A stretch of DNA of 64,000 nucleotides from Natronocella acetinitrilica (GTDB taxonomy: Bacteria; Pseudomonadota; Gammaproteobacteria; Nitrococcales; Aquisalimonadaceae). The stretch's first letter is position 1. Every line of letters begins with the position of its first letter. The notes below the pieces were generated by a model. It ran no database searches and had not been told where the DNA came from. It saw only the letters and a list, made by a program, of their open reading frames with translations. Shown here piece by piece: positions 29,303 through 38,001 of the stretch. The stretch spans positions 248,001 through 312,000 of the forward strand of contig NZ_JALJXV010000002.1 in the NCBI RefSeq assembly GCF_024170285.1, given 5' to 3'. A program made the translations under genes and the position numbers.

Positions 29303-30691
29303 TTATTGCAGTTCCGTGTCGGCAAGCACGCGGGTGTTGAACTGCTTCGGGTAGAGCAGGACTTCGATGCGGCGGTTGGCACGACGGGAGTCGGCGTCGG
29401 TCTCCTCCACCAGCGGGCGACTGTCGGCATAGCCCACCGCCTGCAGCCGATCCGGGTTGATGCCGGCTGCAATCAGCACCTGCACGGCGGCGGATGCCCT
29501 GGCCGAGGACAGTTCCCAATTCGACGGGTAGCGCGTCTGCAGGCTGGGCGAGATAAGCTGTCCGTCGCTATGGCCCTGCACGCTGATCAGATGCTCGGTG
29601 AAACTCTCCAGCGCATCGGCAAGAAAACGCAAGGTCTCCTGACCGGCGTCGCTGATTCTGGCCGAACCGGACGCGAACAGAATATTTTCCGGCAGCTTGA
29701 TGACCGTGGTCCCGTCTTCCAGACGAGACACCAGAGACTCCCGCTCATTGCTCAATGATTGCAGCTGCCGCTGCAGCTGATCCATCGCGGCAGTCTCCAT
29801 GGACAGTCGCCCCTCGAGATCGGCAATGGTCTGACTGTAGTCTTCGTTTCTCGCCTGCTGCAGGGCAAGTTGCTCCCGGGTCCGGCGGTAGCGCTCTTCC
29901 ACGGAGAGTCGCTCCTCGGCCAGCTCCGAAAGCCGCGCGTCACGAGCAGCAAGCTCAGCCCGGGCCGCGGCCAGCTCTTCCCGGGTTGTCGCCAGCGTGG
30001 CTTCCAGGTCCACCAGCCGCTGACCATGCTCGCGATTGTCGGCTTCGGCCTCGGCAGCCCGCTGCGAGAGCCGCTCGCGGTCCGCGGTTGCTGCGGCGAG
30101 TTCCCTGTCCAGCGCTTCGATGATCTCCTCGGCGGCATCTGCGCGAGCGACGCTTGCCGCGAGGATGTCTTCGTAGATCTGGATGTTGCGATCGCGCTCG
30201 TCGGTGGCCTCATCAAGACGCGCCTGCAAGGCGCTCAGTTGCGCGTGCGCTTCATTGCGCTCCGTAGTCATGTTCTGAAGGCTCGCGCGGGTCTCCAGCA
30301 GTTCGGCTTCAGCATCCGCCAGCTGCTTGTCCATGTCCTCGAGTTCTTCAAGCAACTGCTGGTTCCAGACCTCGACTTCGGACAGTCGGGCCGTCAGTTC
30401 ATGACGTCCATCACCCACTTCGTCCAGGCGCTCCCGCATCTCGGCGGCTTCGGCCTCCGCGGCAGCACGACGCGTTTCACTGGCGTGCAGCTGTTCGTTG
30501 AGGGCGTCTCGCTGCGCACGCAGCCTGCGCACATCGTCATTGAGTTGTTCGGCTTCGAGGCTCGCTGTCCGGGTCGCCTCGTCCAGCAGCCCCCCGGACA
30601 CGTTGAGCAGATGGTAGAGATACACCGTGAGTGCGACCGCAATGGCGAGGAGAATCGCCAGAAGGAGGGAAATCGATCCTCGCTGCTTCAT
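29303..30691 (-). CDS. OmpA-family protein with N-terminal anchor and long coiled coil
   Basis: The 462-residue protein has one N-terminal transmembrane helix (LLLAILLAIAVALTVYLYHLL), about 280 residues of heptad-rich coiled coil dominated by Glu, Ala, Arg and Leu, and a C-terminal OmpA/MotB peptidoglycan-binding domain (about 320-450) with FASGSARISDAGQETLRFLADAL, ISVQGHSDGQ, NWELSSARASAAVQVLI and DSRRANRRIEVLLYP. It should span from the inner membrane to the cell wall, like MotB-type or TolA-like structural proteins, but it lacks a MotA partner here. The ATG at 30691 has AGAGG eight bases upstream; a GTG three codons earlier is possible. It is divergent from the FimX-like gene. Confidence 0.88.
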   Translation of the reverse strand: MKQRGSISLLLAILLAIAVALTVYLYHLLNVSGGLLDEATRTASLEAEQLNDDVRRLRAQRDALNEQLHASETRRAAAEAEAAEMRERLDEVGDGRHELTARLSEVEVWNQQLLEELEDMDKQLADAEAELLETRASLQNMTTERNEAHAQLSALQARLDEATDERDRNIQIYEDILAASVARADAAEEIIEALDRELAAATADRERLSQRAAEAEADNREHGQRLVDLEATLATTREELAAARAELAARDARLSELAEERLSVEERYRRTREQLALQQARNEDYSQTIADLEGRLSMETAAMDQLQRQLQSLSNERESLVSRLEDGTTVIKLPENILFASGSARISDAGQETLRFLADALESFTEHLISVQGHSDGQLISPSLQTRYPSNWELSSARASAAVQVLIAAGINPDRLQAVGYADSRPLVEETDADSRRANRRIEVLLYPKQFNTRVLADTELQ

Positions 30692-30906
30692 CAGGTCCAC
30701 CTCTCGTCCTTATTATTGATCGGTCACATTCTCATGGCTAAACAAAGCACGTCCGGGCGCGCTGGTCCAGCAACCGCCGAGATGCTCCTGAAGGGGCGCG
30801 CAACTCTGCCATCTTCATCTGAAACGGCATCGACTATTCAATTGACGCTCAACAAGGTAACTTCGTCGAAGCGCCGGGTGGAGCGGCGGCACGGGGAAAG
30901 CGTCAC

Positions 30907-32982
30907 ATGGAGCACAATGTCCGGGCCGAAGGAGCCGAGGCGACGCAAGCCGAGAGGGTCAACCGTCCGGTCTGCGTAATCGACAACGACGCCGGCATGG
31001 CAGCTAATCTGGCGGGTGAACTTCGCCTGCATGGCTTTCGCACACGCCACTTCACGAGTCTGGATCTACTCATCAACTTCCTGGCCACGGGCCAGGCCGC
31101 TGCGTTACTCATTGACGCCACCACCCTGGATGATCCGACATACCCAGCGGTGAGGGACCGCCTGGTGGCCACCAGGACACCAATCATGGTCATGGATGAA
31201 AGCGACAGCATGGATCACCGCCTACGGGCTGTCAGCGCAGGCGGCACAGACTTCCTCCAGCGCCCCTTCAGCCTTGCGGTACTCGCGCACCTTCTGCGCT
31301 CCCGCCTGACTGTCTCGAGCCGCCCTGAGGGTACGACGGTCCTGCTCATTGATACCTCCGGCACGCTGGTACAGTGCGCCGCCATGCTGCAGGAAGCCGG
31401 ACAAGCGCTGCACGCCGTAACCGACGCCGACGCAGCGCTGCAGTATCTGAAGAGCCAGCGCCCGGGCCTGCTGCTGGTGGACGGCGACAGCACGCATCCC
31501 ACAGCGGGGGAGCTCTTGCTCGCCCTGCGCCAGTATCCGGGTGCCTATGGCATTCCCGCATTGGTACTCACCAGGGGCGACAAGCGCCGCTTCGACGACC
31601 TGGCGTCCGCGGCTGGTATCGAAGGCGTGGTCGGCCTTCCCGTGGCGTCTCGCGACCTGCTCGGCATAGTTGGCGCGCGCATGCGCCGCGCCGCCAGCTT
31701 GCAGGAAAGCTGGCGCTATCTGGCGCGCCGCGATCCGGTTACCGGCCTGGCCAGCGAGGGCCACTTCCGCGAGGAACTGCGCCAGGCGGTCGCCATCGCC
31801 CGGGAAGGTGCCCAGCGGGCCACATTGCTTCATCTCGAGGGGCATTCCGGGCAGGAGGTCTCGAACCGAACCATGACCCTGGCGGTTGCGCGGGTCCTGC
31901 AACGCCATATTCCGCCTCCTGGCCTGTGCGCCGCACTCTCTGAAAACGCGTTCGCGGCGATCATCTACAGTCGGGACGAGACCACACTTGAGTCGATCAA
32001 GCGGGAACTGGTGGCTGACCTGGCAGCGGCGCGGCCGTTGGCAGGACGCCCCTGCCCGCCAATCGATGCACGCATTGGGACAACCCTGCTGGGCCAGGGT
32101 ATCGGCAGCGTCGCCGACGCACTTTCCCGGGCCCGGGAAAGTGCCCGCATTGCAACTGGCACGGCTGACGAGGTAGTGCAGACAGCGCGTGCGTCGGCGG
32201 ATGACTCGCCCGCGGCCCTGGATCCGGCATGGCAGGCAGAGCTGACCTCGGCGGTGGCAGAAGGACGCTTTCGCCTGGTCTACCAGCCAATCGCCAGCCT
32301 CACCGGGCAACCCACTGCCCTCTACGAAGTGTTCGTCCGCATGCTGGACGCGGAGCAGAATGACATTCTGCCCCAGGAGTTCCTGCCGGCGGCGAAACGC
32401 CTGGGCTTCGCACGGCACATAGACCGGTGGGTAGTGGGTCGTGCGATGGAGGTGCTCCAGGAGCAGCGCCATCGACGAGAACAGCCGGTGCTGTTCATCA
32501 AGCTGTTTCCGGAGACGGTGGAAACGCCAAGCTTCGTGGCCTGGCTCGCGGATCGACTACGCCGGATGGATGTGGACCCGAAGCGGCTGGTTTTCCAACT
32601 CACCCAGCGCAGCGCGGCCCGACAACTGACCGAGGCCCGCTCACTGATCAGGTCGCTACGGGAACTCGGTTGTGGCCTCGCCCTTGAACACTACCGCATG
32701 GATGGGGAGAGCGAACCGTTGCTCGGCAAGCTGGAGGCGGACTACGTGAAGCTGTCCGCCGAGTTGAGTCGGGGCATCATGCAGGATCGGGCGCTGCAAC
32801 AGGAAGTGCAAAGCATTACAGGAGAAGCCCGCGCCCATGGCGCTCGCCCCATTGCCGCCCTGGTGCAGGATGCCGCCAGTCTGTCGTCACTCTGGGCCGC
32901 CGGCGTGGAATACATACAAGGCTACTTCATGCAGGAACCCGTCGATGTCTTCGGCGCGGAAGAGTTGCAGGAACATGAGTGA
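30907..32982 (+). CDS. FimX-like protein: two receivers, degenerate GGDEF and EAL
   Basis: The 691-residue protein has four domains. Receiver 1 (22-137) keeps acidic D26/D28 and phosphoacceptor D70, but Lys is Arg (LQRPF). Receiver 2 (144-262) keeps D192, but the Lys loop reads GLPVA. A GGDEF-like region (265-425) has LSENAF in place of GGDEF. The EAL domain (440-680) has YEVFVRML for EAL, LVFQLTQ where catalytic members have E-T-E, EHYRMD where they have DDFGTG, and intact YVKL and QGYFMQEP. It should therefore bind but not make or cleave c-di-GMP, like FimX. It overlaps the downstream sigma54 activator by eight bases. No transmembrane segment. Confidence 0.85.
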   Translation: MEHNVRAEGAEATQAERVNRPVCVIDNDAGMAANLAGELRLHGFRTRHFTSLDLLINFLATGQAAALLIDATTLDDPTYPAVRDRLVATRTPIMVMDESDSMDHRLRAVSAGGTDFLQRPFSLAVLAHLLRSRLTVSSRPEGTTVLLIDTSGTLVQCAAMLQEAGQALHAVTDADAALQYLKSQRPGLLLVDGDSTHPTAGELLLALRQYPGAYGIPALVLTRGDKRRFDDLASAAGIEGVVGLPVASRDLLGIVGARMRRAASLQESWRYLARRDPVTGLASEGHFREELRQAVAIAREGAQRATLLHLEGHSGQEVSNRTMTLAVARVLQRHIPPPGLCAALSENAFAAIIYSRDETTLESIKRELVADLAAARPLAGRPCPPIDARIGTTLLGQGIGSVADALSRARESARIATGTADEVVQTARASADDSPAALDPAWQAELTSAVAEGRFRLVYQPIASLTGQPTALYEVFVRMLDAEQNDILPQEFLPAAKRLGFARHIDRWVVGRAMEVLQEQRHRREQPVLFIKLFPETVETPSFVAWLADRLRRMDVDPKRLVFQLTQRSAARQLTEARSLIRSLRELGCGLALEHYRMDGESEPLLGKLEADYVKLSAELSRGIMQDRALQQEVQSITGEARAHGARPIAALVQDAASLSSLWAAGVEYIQGYFMQEPVDVFGAEELQEHE

Positions 32983-34411
32983 ACAGGCCGAACGACGGAT
33001 GAGCATCGAACGCCCCTTCCCCGGTGGCGACGACAACGGGCTCACCATGGAGGTGGTGAGCGCCCTGTTCCCGATCTTCGAGCAGGCCAGCGCCGGCGCC
33101 ATCGCCGTCGATGATCAGGCGCGCATCACCTGGATCAACGGCAGCTACTGCGAGCTACTGGGCGTCAAGGATCCGGCAACAGTCATTGGCAAGCACGTTA
33201 CCGAGGTGATCCCACCAAGCCGTATGCCCGAAGTGGTGCGCAACGGGCAGCCCATCCTGCTCGACATCATGGAGTACCGGAACCAGCAACTGGTGGTAAT
33301 GCGCCTGCCCGTGTTCGATACCGAGGAACGGGTCATCGGTGCGGTGGCTTTCGTGCTCTATGACGACGTGCAGCCACTGACCCCGCTGGTGAGCAAGTTC
33401 CGCCGCCTGCAGCAGGATCTTGCAGCCGCACGGCGGGCCCTGGCACGCCGTCATGCCCGCTATGAATTATCTGACTTCGTTGGTGCAAGCCCGCAGGCTC
33501 TGGAAGCGAAACGGCGCGCCCGCCTGGCCGCAGCGCGCAACACACCGGTATTGCTTCTGGGAGAGACCGGCACCGGCAAGGAAGTTCTCGCCCAGGCCAT
33601 ACACGCTGCCTCCGACCGGTCAGAGCAACCGTTCATTGCGGTTAATGTGGCCGCGGTGCCGGAGAGCCTGCTGGAAGCGGAGTTCTTCGGTGTTGCCCAG
33701 GGTGCCTACACCGGGGCGAATCTGGCCCGGGACGGCAAGTTCCAGTTGGCTGATGGCGGGACCCTGTTCCTGGACGAAGTAGGCGACATGCCGCTGCCCT
33801 TGCAGGCCAAGCTGTTGCGGGTGCTGCAGGAGGGCGAGGTGGAACCGCTCGGGTCGAACCGGGTGCGGCAGGTGGATGTGCGGGTCATGGCCGCAACCAG
33901 CCGGGACCTGGATCACATGGTCGCCAGCGGCGAGTTTCGCTCTGACCTCTACTATCGATTGAATGTACTTCAGATCCGTCTGCCGCCGCTGCGGGAGCGC
34001 CTGGTGGATCTCGGGGTGCTTTGCGAGGCCATTCTTGAAGACATCTCCCGCAGGGGCGAACGCCGGACCGAAATCACGGAAGCGGCCATCAGCCTGCTTG
34101 CCGGACACCACTGGCCAGGCAACGTCCGTGAACTCCGCAACCTCCTGGAGCAGGCCTTGACCCTGAGCGAGCAGGGTGAACTGCTGGACGCAGACCACCT
34201 GCGCGCCCTGTTACCGAGCGAAACCGCGCCGCGCAGACTGCTTGGCGGGGCAACATTGCCGGTGCGACCGCTGCAGGACGTGGTTCAGGATGCTGAGCGG
34301 GAGGCGATTCGCGCCGCACTCACTCACGCGAATGGAAACAAGGCCAGGGCGGCGCGATTGCTTGGCATTGCGCGGTCTGTTCTATACGAAAAGCTGGAAA
34401 AACTGTCCTGA
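32975..34411 (+). CDS. PAS-domain sigma54-dependent transcriptional activator
   Basis: This 478-residue enhancer-binding protein has a PAS sensory domain (30-135; [23 protein letters not shown]), an AAA+ domain (165-400) with Walker A GETGTGKE (196-203), GAYTGA (243-248; Tyr in place of the common Phe) and LFLDEVGD (264-271), and a Fis-type HTH at the C-terminus ([22 protein letters not shown]). The ATG at 32975 overlaps the end of the FimX-like gene, implying coupling; an ATG at 32999 is an alternative. It lies directly upstream of a -24/-12 promoter serving the 3-hydroxybutyrate TRAP operon, which it most likely activates, perhaps upon binding a metabolite through PAS. Confidence 0.92.
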   Translation: MSEQAERRMSIERPFPGGDDNGLTMEVVSALFPIFEQASAGAIAVDDQARITWINGSYCELLGVKDPATVIGKHVTEVIPPSRMPEVVRNGQPILLDIMEYRNQQLVVMRLPVFDTEERVIGAVAFVLYDDVQPLTPLVSKFRRLQQDLAAARRALARRHARYELSDFVGASPQALEAKRRARLAAARNTPVLLLGETGTGKEVLAQAIHAASDRSEQPFIAVNVAAVPESLLEAEFFGVAQGAYTGANLARDGKFQLADGGTLFLDEVGDMPLPLQAKLLRVLQEGEVEPLGSNRVRQVDVRVMAATSRDLDHMVASGEFRSDLYYRLNVLQIRLPPLRERLVDLGVLCEAILEDISRRGERRTEITEAAISLLAGHHWPGNVRELRNLLEQALTLSEQGELLDADHLRALLPSETAPRRLLGGATLPVRPLQDVVQDAEREAIRAALTHANGNKARAARLLGIARSVLYEKLEKLS

Positions 34412-34417
34412 AAACGG

Positions 34418-34482
34418 GACATATGTCTGTTTTTTCGGACGTATTTTAGCGATTTTCAGGATAAACGTCCTGGAATCCGGAC
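34418..34482 (+). promoter_or_regulatory. Candidate activator-binding sites for the sigma54 activator
   Basis: Repeated GGAC/GTCC units lie 65-130 bases upstream of the -24 element: the perfect palindrome GACATATGTC at 34418-34427, CGGACG near 34436, and GTCC-N8-GGAC at 34467-34482. CCTGAAAA (34407-34414) and TTTTCAGG (34453-34460) form a further inverted repeat. Another palindrome-like ATGTCGGACAT lies at 34565-34575, just after the -12. This belongs to the 371-base gap 34412-34782. Confidence 0.5.
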
Positions 34483-34546
34483 ACAGAAGAAACGAAGCTG
34501 TTTCTCTCAGTTATTAAAATATTGATTTAAAGAACTTTTCGCGCCA

Positions 34547-34561
34547 TGGCACAGTATCTGC
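34547..34561 (+). promoter_or_regulatory. Sigma54 (-24/-12) promoter of the TRAP/3-hydroxybutyrate operon
   Basis: TGGCACAGTATCTGC has TGGCAC at the -24 position and GG-N10-GC spacing exactly as required; the -12 reads CTGC instead of TTGC. The transcription start would be near 34573, giving a leader of about 210 bases before dctP. A sigma54 activator gene ends 135 bases upstream. Confidence 0.75.
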
Positions 34562-34620
34562 TATATGTCGGACATGCGGCACAAGACCGCCAAAGAAAAA
34601 GCAGATGGGAGGAGATCAAC

Positions 34621-34713
34621 ATGCCGGTTCCGGCAACCTGGCCTTGTGGCGATCCCTCCAGCTCTGCTTACCGTTTCTGCGGCCATCACGGCCGGAGATT
34701 GGTTGTGTCCTGA
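34621..34713 (+). CDS. Possible 30-codon leader peptide in the dctP leader
   Basis: An ATG at 34621 with an excellent GGGAGGAG upstream opens 30 codons (MPVPATWPCGDPSSSAY...) ending at TGA 34711-34713. A second 12-codon frame starts by TGATG overlap at 34713 and ends at 34751. A hairpin CCCCGG-CGAAGT-CCGGGG at 34727-34744 follows before the dctP ribosome-binding site. No similarity to known proteins is evident. It could be a translated leader that tunes expression, or chance. Confidence 0.3.
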   Translation: MPVPATWPCGDPSSSAYRFCGHHGRRLVVS

Positions 34714-34782
34714 TGGAGCAACCTAACCCCGGCGAAGTCCGGGGCATCTGATGACAAAGTCGACTCTACTGGAGGAGCAACC

Positions 34783-35886
34783 ATGGATCTGAATCCTGGT
34801 CTTCAAAAACTGGCCCGCACGGCCGTCGTGGGCACGGCAGCAGCAACACTGCTTGGTGGCACCATTTTCGCGAGTACTGCACTGGCACAGGAGCGCGTGC
34901 GCTGGCAGGTACCTATTGCATTCCCGTCTCACCTGGTGGGACTTAGCACCCCCATCGTGCACCTGTCCGAGACCGTGGAAGCCATCTCTGCGGGTAACAT
35001 CCAGCTCCGCTACTACGAGCCCGGCGAACTCATCCCGCCGTTCGACATTCTCGATGCCGTGTCGGAAGGCCGCTACAACGCCGGCTTCACCTGGCTGGGC
35101 TATGACCAGGGCAGCATCCCCGTCCTGCCGCTGCTCTCCGGACCTCCCTTCGGCATGGAACCCCCGGCCTTCATGGCCTGGCACTACTTCGGTGGCGGTG
35201 ACGAGCTGTTGCAGGAAGTCTATGAGCCCTACGGCGTCAACGCCCTGCTCTGCGGTGTCATCGGCCCGGAGGCTGCCGGTTGGTTTGCGGAGCCGCTGAC
35301 CGATCTCGACGCCATTGACGGCCTGCGTATCCGCTTCGCGGGCATCGGCGGCCGGGTCATGGAACGCCTCGGCGCGTCGGTCACCATGATTCCGGGTGGT
35401 GAGCTCTATCAGGCCATGGAACGTGGCACCATCGACGCGATGGAATTCTCTGCACCGGCCGTGGACCGCATCCTGGGTATGCAGGAGATCGTCAACAACT
35501 ATCACCTGCCGGGCTGGCACCAGACCTACACCACTGCTCACCTGCTGGTGAACACGGAAGCCTGGGAGAACCTCTCCGACCTGAGCCGTGTGCAGATCGA
35601 GACCGGCTGCCGGTCCGCCACGCTGTTCGGCTTCTCCGAGAGTGAATGGGAGAACCCGCGGGCATTGCGTGATTTCGAGGCTGATGGCGTGAACCTGCAG
35701 GTGATCCCGGACGAGATCCTGGCTCAGCTCGAAGAAGTGACCATGGAAGTGCTCGACCAACTGGCCAGCGAGGACGAAATGTTCGGCCGCGTGCTGGAGA
35801 GCCAGCGCGAGTGGATGCAGATCCACGGCAACTGGCACTCCAAGGGCCACCTGCCCCGCAGCTACTACGCCCCACGCGAGGACTGA
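34783..35886 (+). CDS. TRAP transporter solute-binding protein DctP (probable 3-hydroxybutyrate receptor)
   Basis: This 367-residue periplasmic receptor has a Sec-type signal peptide (positively charged start, hydrophobic VVGTAAATLLGGTIFAS, cleavage after ALA about residue 35). The mature domain resembles the first DctP of this window: YYEPGELIPPFDILDAVSEG, DAIDGLRIRFAGIGGRVMERLG with the conserved Arg of TRAP receptors, and MERGTIDAMEFSAPAVD. GGAGGAG lies directly before the ATG. It begins an operon dctP-dctQ-dctM-hbdH-aacS controlled by a sigma54 promoter. The downstream catabolic genes suggest a 4-carbon hydroxy or keto acid, most simply 3-hydroxybutyrate, as ligand; that is inference. Confidence 0.9.
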   Translation: MDLNPGLQKLARTAVVGTAAATLLGGTIFASTALAQERVRWQVPIAFPSHLVGLSTPIVHLSETVEAISAGNIQLRYYEPGELIPPFDILDAVSEGRYNAGFTWLGYDQGSIPVLPLLSGPPFGMEPPAFMAWHYFGGGDELLQEVYEPYGVNALLCGVIGPEAAGWFAEPLTDLDAIDGLRIRFAGIGGRVMERLGASVTMIPGGELYQAMERGTIDAMEFSAPAVDRILGMQEIVNNYHLPGWHQTYTTAHLLVNTEAWENLSDLSRVQIETGCRSATLFGFSESEWENPRALRDFEADGVNLQVIPDEILAQLEEVTMEVLDQLASEDEMFGRVLESQREWMQIHGNWHSKGHLPRSYYAPRED

Positions 35887-35910
35887 TCTCCTCCATGGCG
35901 TGAATGGCTG

Positions 35911-35937
35911 CCGAAGCGCCCCATCGGGGCGCTTCGG
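35911..35937 (+). repeat. Perfect 12-bp intercistronic hairpin between dctP and dctQ
   Basis: CCGAAGCGCCCC at 35911-35922 pairs completely with GGGGCGCTTCGG at 35926-35937 around a three-base ATC loop. No T-run follows, so it is not a standard terminator. Placed after the receptor gene and before the membrane subunits, it could protect the dctP mRNA from 3' exonucleases or partially attenuate, giving more receptor than permease. Confidence 0.7.
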
Positions 35938-35976
35938 CGTTGCGATTAATACCGAGCAGGCTCGGAGCCCCGACCC

Positions 35977-36594
35977 ATGACAGAGCGTAGTGAAACGCAA
36001 CCGACGACCACCGCGTCCGGTCCATCTTCCAAAGGCCCATCCTTGCCGACCAACCGGATCAGTTTCTATCTGGACGGTGGCATTTCCGTGTTCGGCAAGG
36101 CGGTTTCGTGGCTCTGGCTGGCCGTTCTCGGGGTGGTGCTGGCCAACGTCTTCAGCCGCTTCATCCTTGGCCGCGGCTCCATCGCGCTGGAAGAGCTATC
36201 GTGGCACCTGTTCGGTGCGACGATGATGCTGACGCTGGCCTATGCAGTGGTCACCGACGACCACGTACGCGTCGATGTCCTGCGCGAGAAGTTTTCGGCA
36301 AGAGTTCAGGCCTGGATCGAATTGCTTGCCATCGTGATCCTGCTGCTACCCATTCTCTATCTGATCATCGACGAATTGATCCAGTACGCCTATCGCACCT
36401 ACCTGCGAGGAGAGCGATCCCAGGCGCCTAGCGGGTTACCTTACCGCTTCATCATCCGAAGCATGCTGCCCATCGGCATGACGCTGGTGGCCATCGCCAT
36501 CGTGTCCCGTGCGCTGCGCTGCTCCACGCTGTTGTTTGGCTTCCCTCGTCCCTACGTGCGCGGTGGCGGCAGCGACAAGCAATCCGGTTCCTGA
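35977..36594 (+). CDS. TRAP transporter small permease DctQ
   Basis: The 205-residue protein has a hydrophilic N-terminal tail of about 30 residues, then four hydrophobic helices with the DctQ pattern VVLANVFSRFILGRGSIALEELSWHLFGATMML and VTDDHVRVDVL. GGAG lies nine bases before the ATG. It lies between dctP and dctM in the operon. Confidence 0.9.
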   Translation: MTERSETQPTTTASGPSSKGPSLPTNRISFYLDGGISVFGKAVSWLWLAVLGVVLANVFSRFILGRGSIALEELSWHLFGATMMLTLAYAVVTDDHVRVDVLREKFSARVQAWIELLAIVILLLPILYLIIDELIQYAYRTYLRGERSQAPSGLPYRFIIRSMLPIGMTLVAIAIVSRALRCSTLLFGFPRPYVRGGGSDKQSGS

Positions 36595-36609
36595 TCAGCG
36601 AGACCTCGA

Positions 36610-37980
36610 ATGGGCACAGAAGAACTCCTCGTCATTGGCATGTTCAGCAGCTTCATGGCTCTGCTGCTACTCGGTTTTCCGGTGGCCTGGTCGCTGGCCG
36701 GCGTAGGCTTCGCCTTCGCGGTGCTCGGCCATGTGATGGTCGAATACTTCGCCTCCGATATCTGGTTTACCTGGAGCGGCACCATCGGGGTGCTGGACCG
36801 GCGCATCTACGGGATCGTGGCCAATGAGCTATTGGTTGCCCTGCCGTTATTCATCTTCATGGGGATCATGTTGGATCGCTCCGGCATCGCCGAGCGGCTC
36901 ATGAACTCCCTGGTTCGGGTGCTGGGTGGCCTGCGCGGCGGCTACGCCGTGACCGTGGTTATTGTGGGTGTGCTGCTCGCGGCCTCCACGGGCATCGTCG
37001 GTGCGTCCGTGGTGCTGCTTGGCATGCTGTCGTTGGGCCCCATGCTGGCGGCCAAGTACAACAAGTCGCTGGCCGTGGGGACTGCATGCTCGGTGGGTAC
37101 ACTGGGCATACTCGTCCCGCCAAGCATCATGCTGGTGCTCATGGCCGACCGCCTCGGTACACCGGCGGCCTCCGTGGGGCGGCTGTTCATGGGAGCGCTG
37201 ATTCCCGGAATGATGCTCGGCCTGATGTACATCATCTACATCCTTGTCGCAGCCTATATCAAGAAGGATCTGGCCCCGGCGCCACCGGATCGAAAGCCCC
37301 TGAACGCTCGCGCGTTCCTTGAAGTCGGTATCGCTGTACTTCCACCGCTTGCCCTGATAATCGCTGTGCTGGGCTCGATCTTCACGGGCTTCGCCACCAC
37401 CACCGAGGCCTCGGCGGTTGGCGCCCTGGGAGCGGTCATCCTGGCGCTGTGCAATCGCTCCCTGGATTTCAAGGTGCTCGGCGAGGCCCTCTACCAGACC
37501 AGCCGCACCACGGCGTTCATCTTCGCCATCTTCATCGGCGCCACCATCTTTGCCTCGGTGTTGCGCGGCCTGGGTGGTGATGACGTCGTCCGTGCCGCCA
37601 TTACCGGCCTGCCCTTCGGTGAGACGGGCATCGTGCTGACGATTCTGTTTATTGTTTTCCTGCTCGGCTTCTTCCTGGACTGGGTGGAGATCACCCTGAT
37701 CATCCTGCCCCTGGTGGCACCGGTGGTATTCAGCCTGGGGGTTGATCCGGTCTGGTTCGCGATACTGTTCGCCATCTGCCTGCAGACCTCGTTCCTCACG
37801 CCACCGGTAGGCTTCGCCCTGTTCTACATCAAGGGAGTCTGTCCACCGGGTATCAGCACACGCGACATCTACGTGGGGGTGGCCCCATTCGTGGCCCTGC
37901 AACTGCTCGGACTCATGCTGGTGTTCTGGTTCGCGCCACTGGCCACCTGGCTGCCCTATGAAGTGTACGGCGGGCGATAA
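36610..37980 (+). CDS. TRAP transporter large permease DctM
   Basis: This 456-residue membrane protein has the standard DctM length and about 12 hydrophobic helices. Signatures are LLVALPLFIFMGIMLDRSGIAERL, ASTGIVGASVVLLGMLSLGPML, GTLGILVPPSIMLVLMAD, GFATTTEASAVGALGAVIL and DWVEITLIILPLV. It energises uptake with a sodium or proton gradient. It starts 15 bases after dctQ, and the dehydrogenase gene follows after 21 bases. It is shorter than the DctM at 15229-16932, so the two systems belong to different branches. Confidence 0.93.
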   Translation: MGTEELLVIGMFSSFMALLLLGFPVAWSLAGVGFAFAVLGHVMVEYFASDIWFTWSGTIGVLDRRIYGIVANELLVALPLFIFMGIMLDRSGIAERLMNSLVRVLGGLRGGYAVTVVIVGVLLAASTGIVGASVVLLGMLSLGPMLAAKYNKSLAVGTACSVGTLGILVPPSIMLVLMADRLGTPAASVGRLFMGALIPGMMLGLMYIIYILVAAYIKKDLAPAPPDRKPLNARAFLEVGIAVLPPLALIIAVLGSIFTGFATTTEASAVGALGAVILALCNRSLDFKVLGEALYQTSRTTAFIFAIFIGATIFASVLRGLGGDDVVRAAITGLPFGETGIVLTILFIVFLLGFFLDWVEITLIILPLVAPVVFSLGVDPVWFAILFAICLQTSFLTPPVGFALFYIKGVCPPGISTRDIYVGVAPFVALQLLGLMLVFWFAPLATWLPYEVYGGR

Positions 37981-38001
37981 CTCATCAAGGAGAGACAAGA
38001 A

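Noticed and set aside
31222-32472. 416-codon minus-strand frame opposite the FimX-like gene
   Set aside because: Antisense to a gene with four recognisable domains; no start signal.
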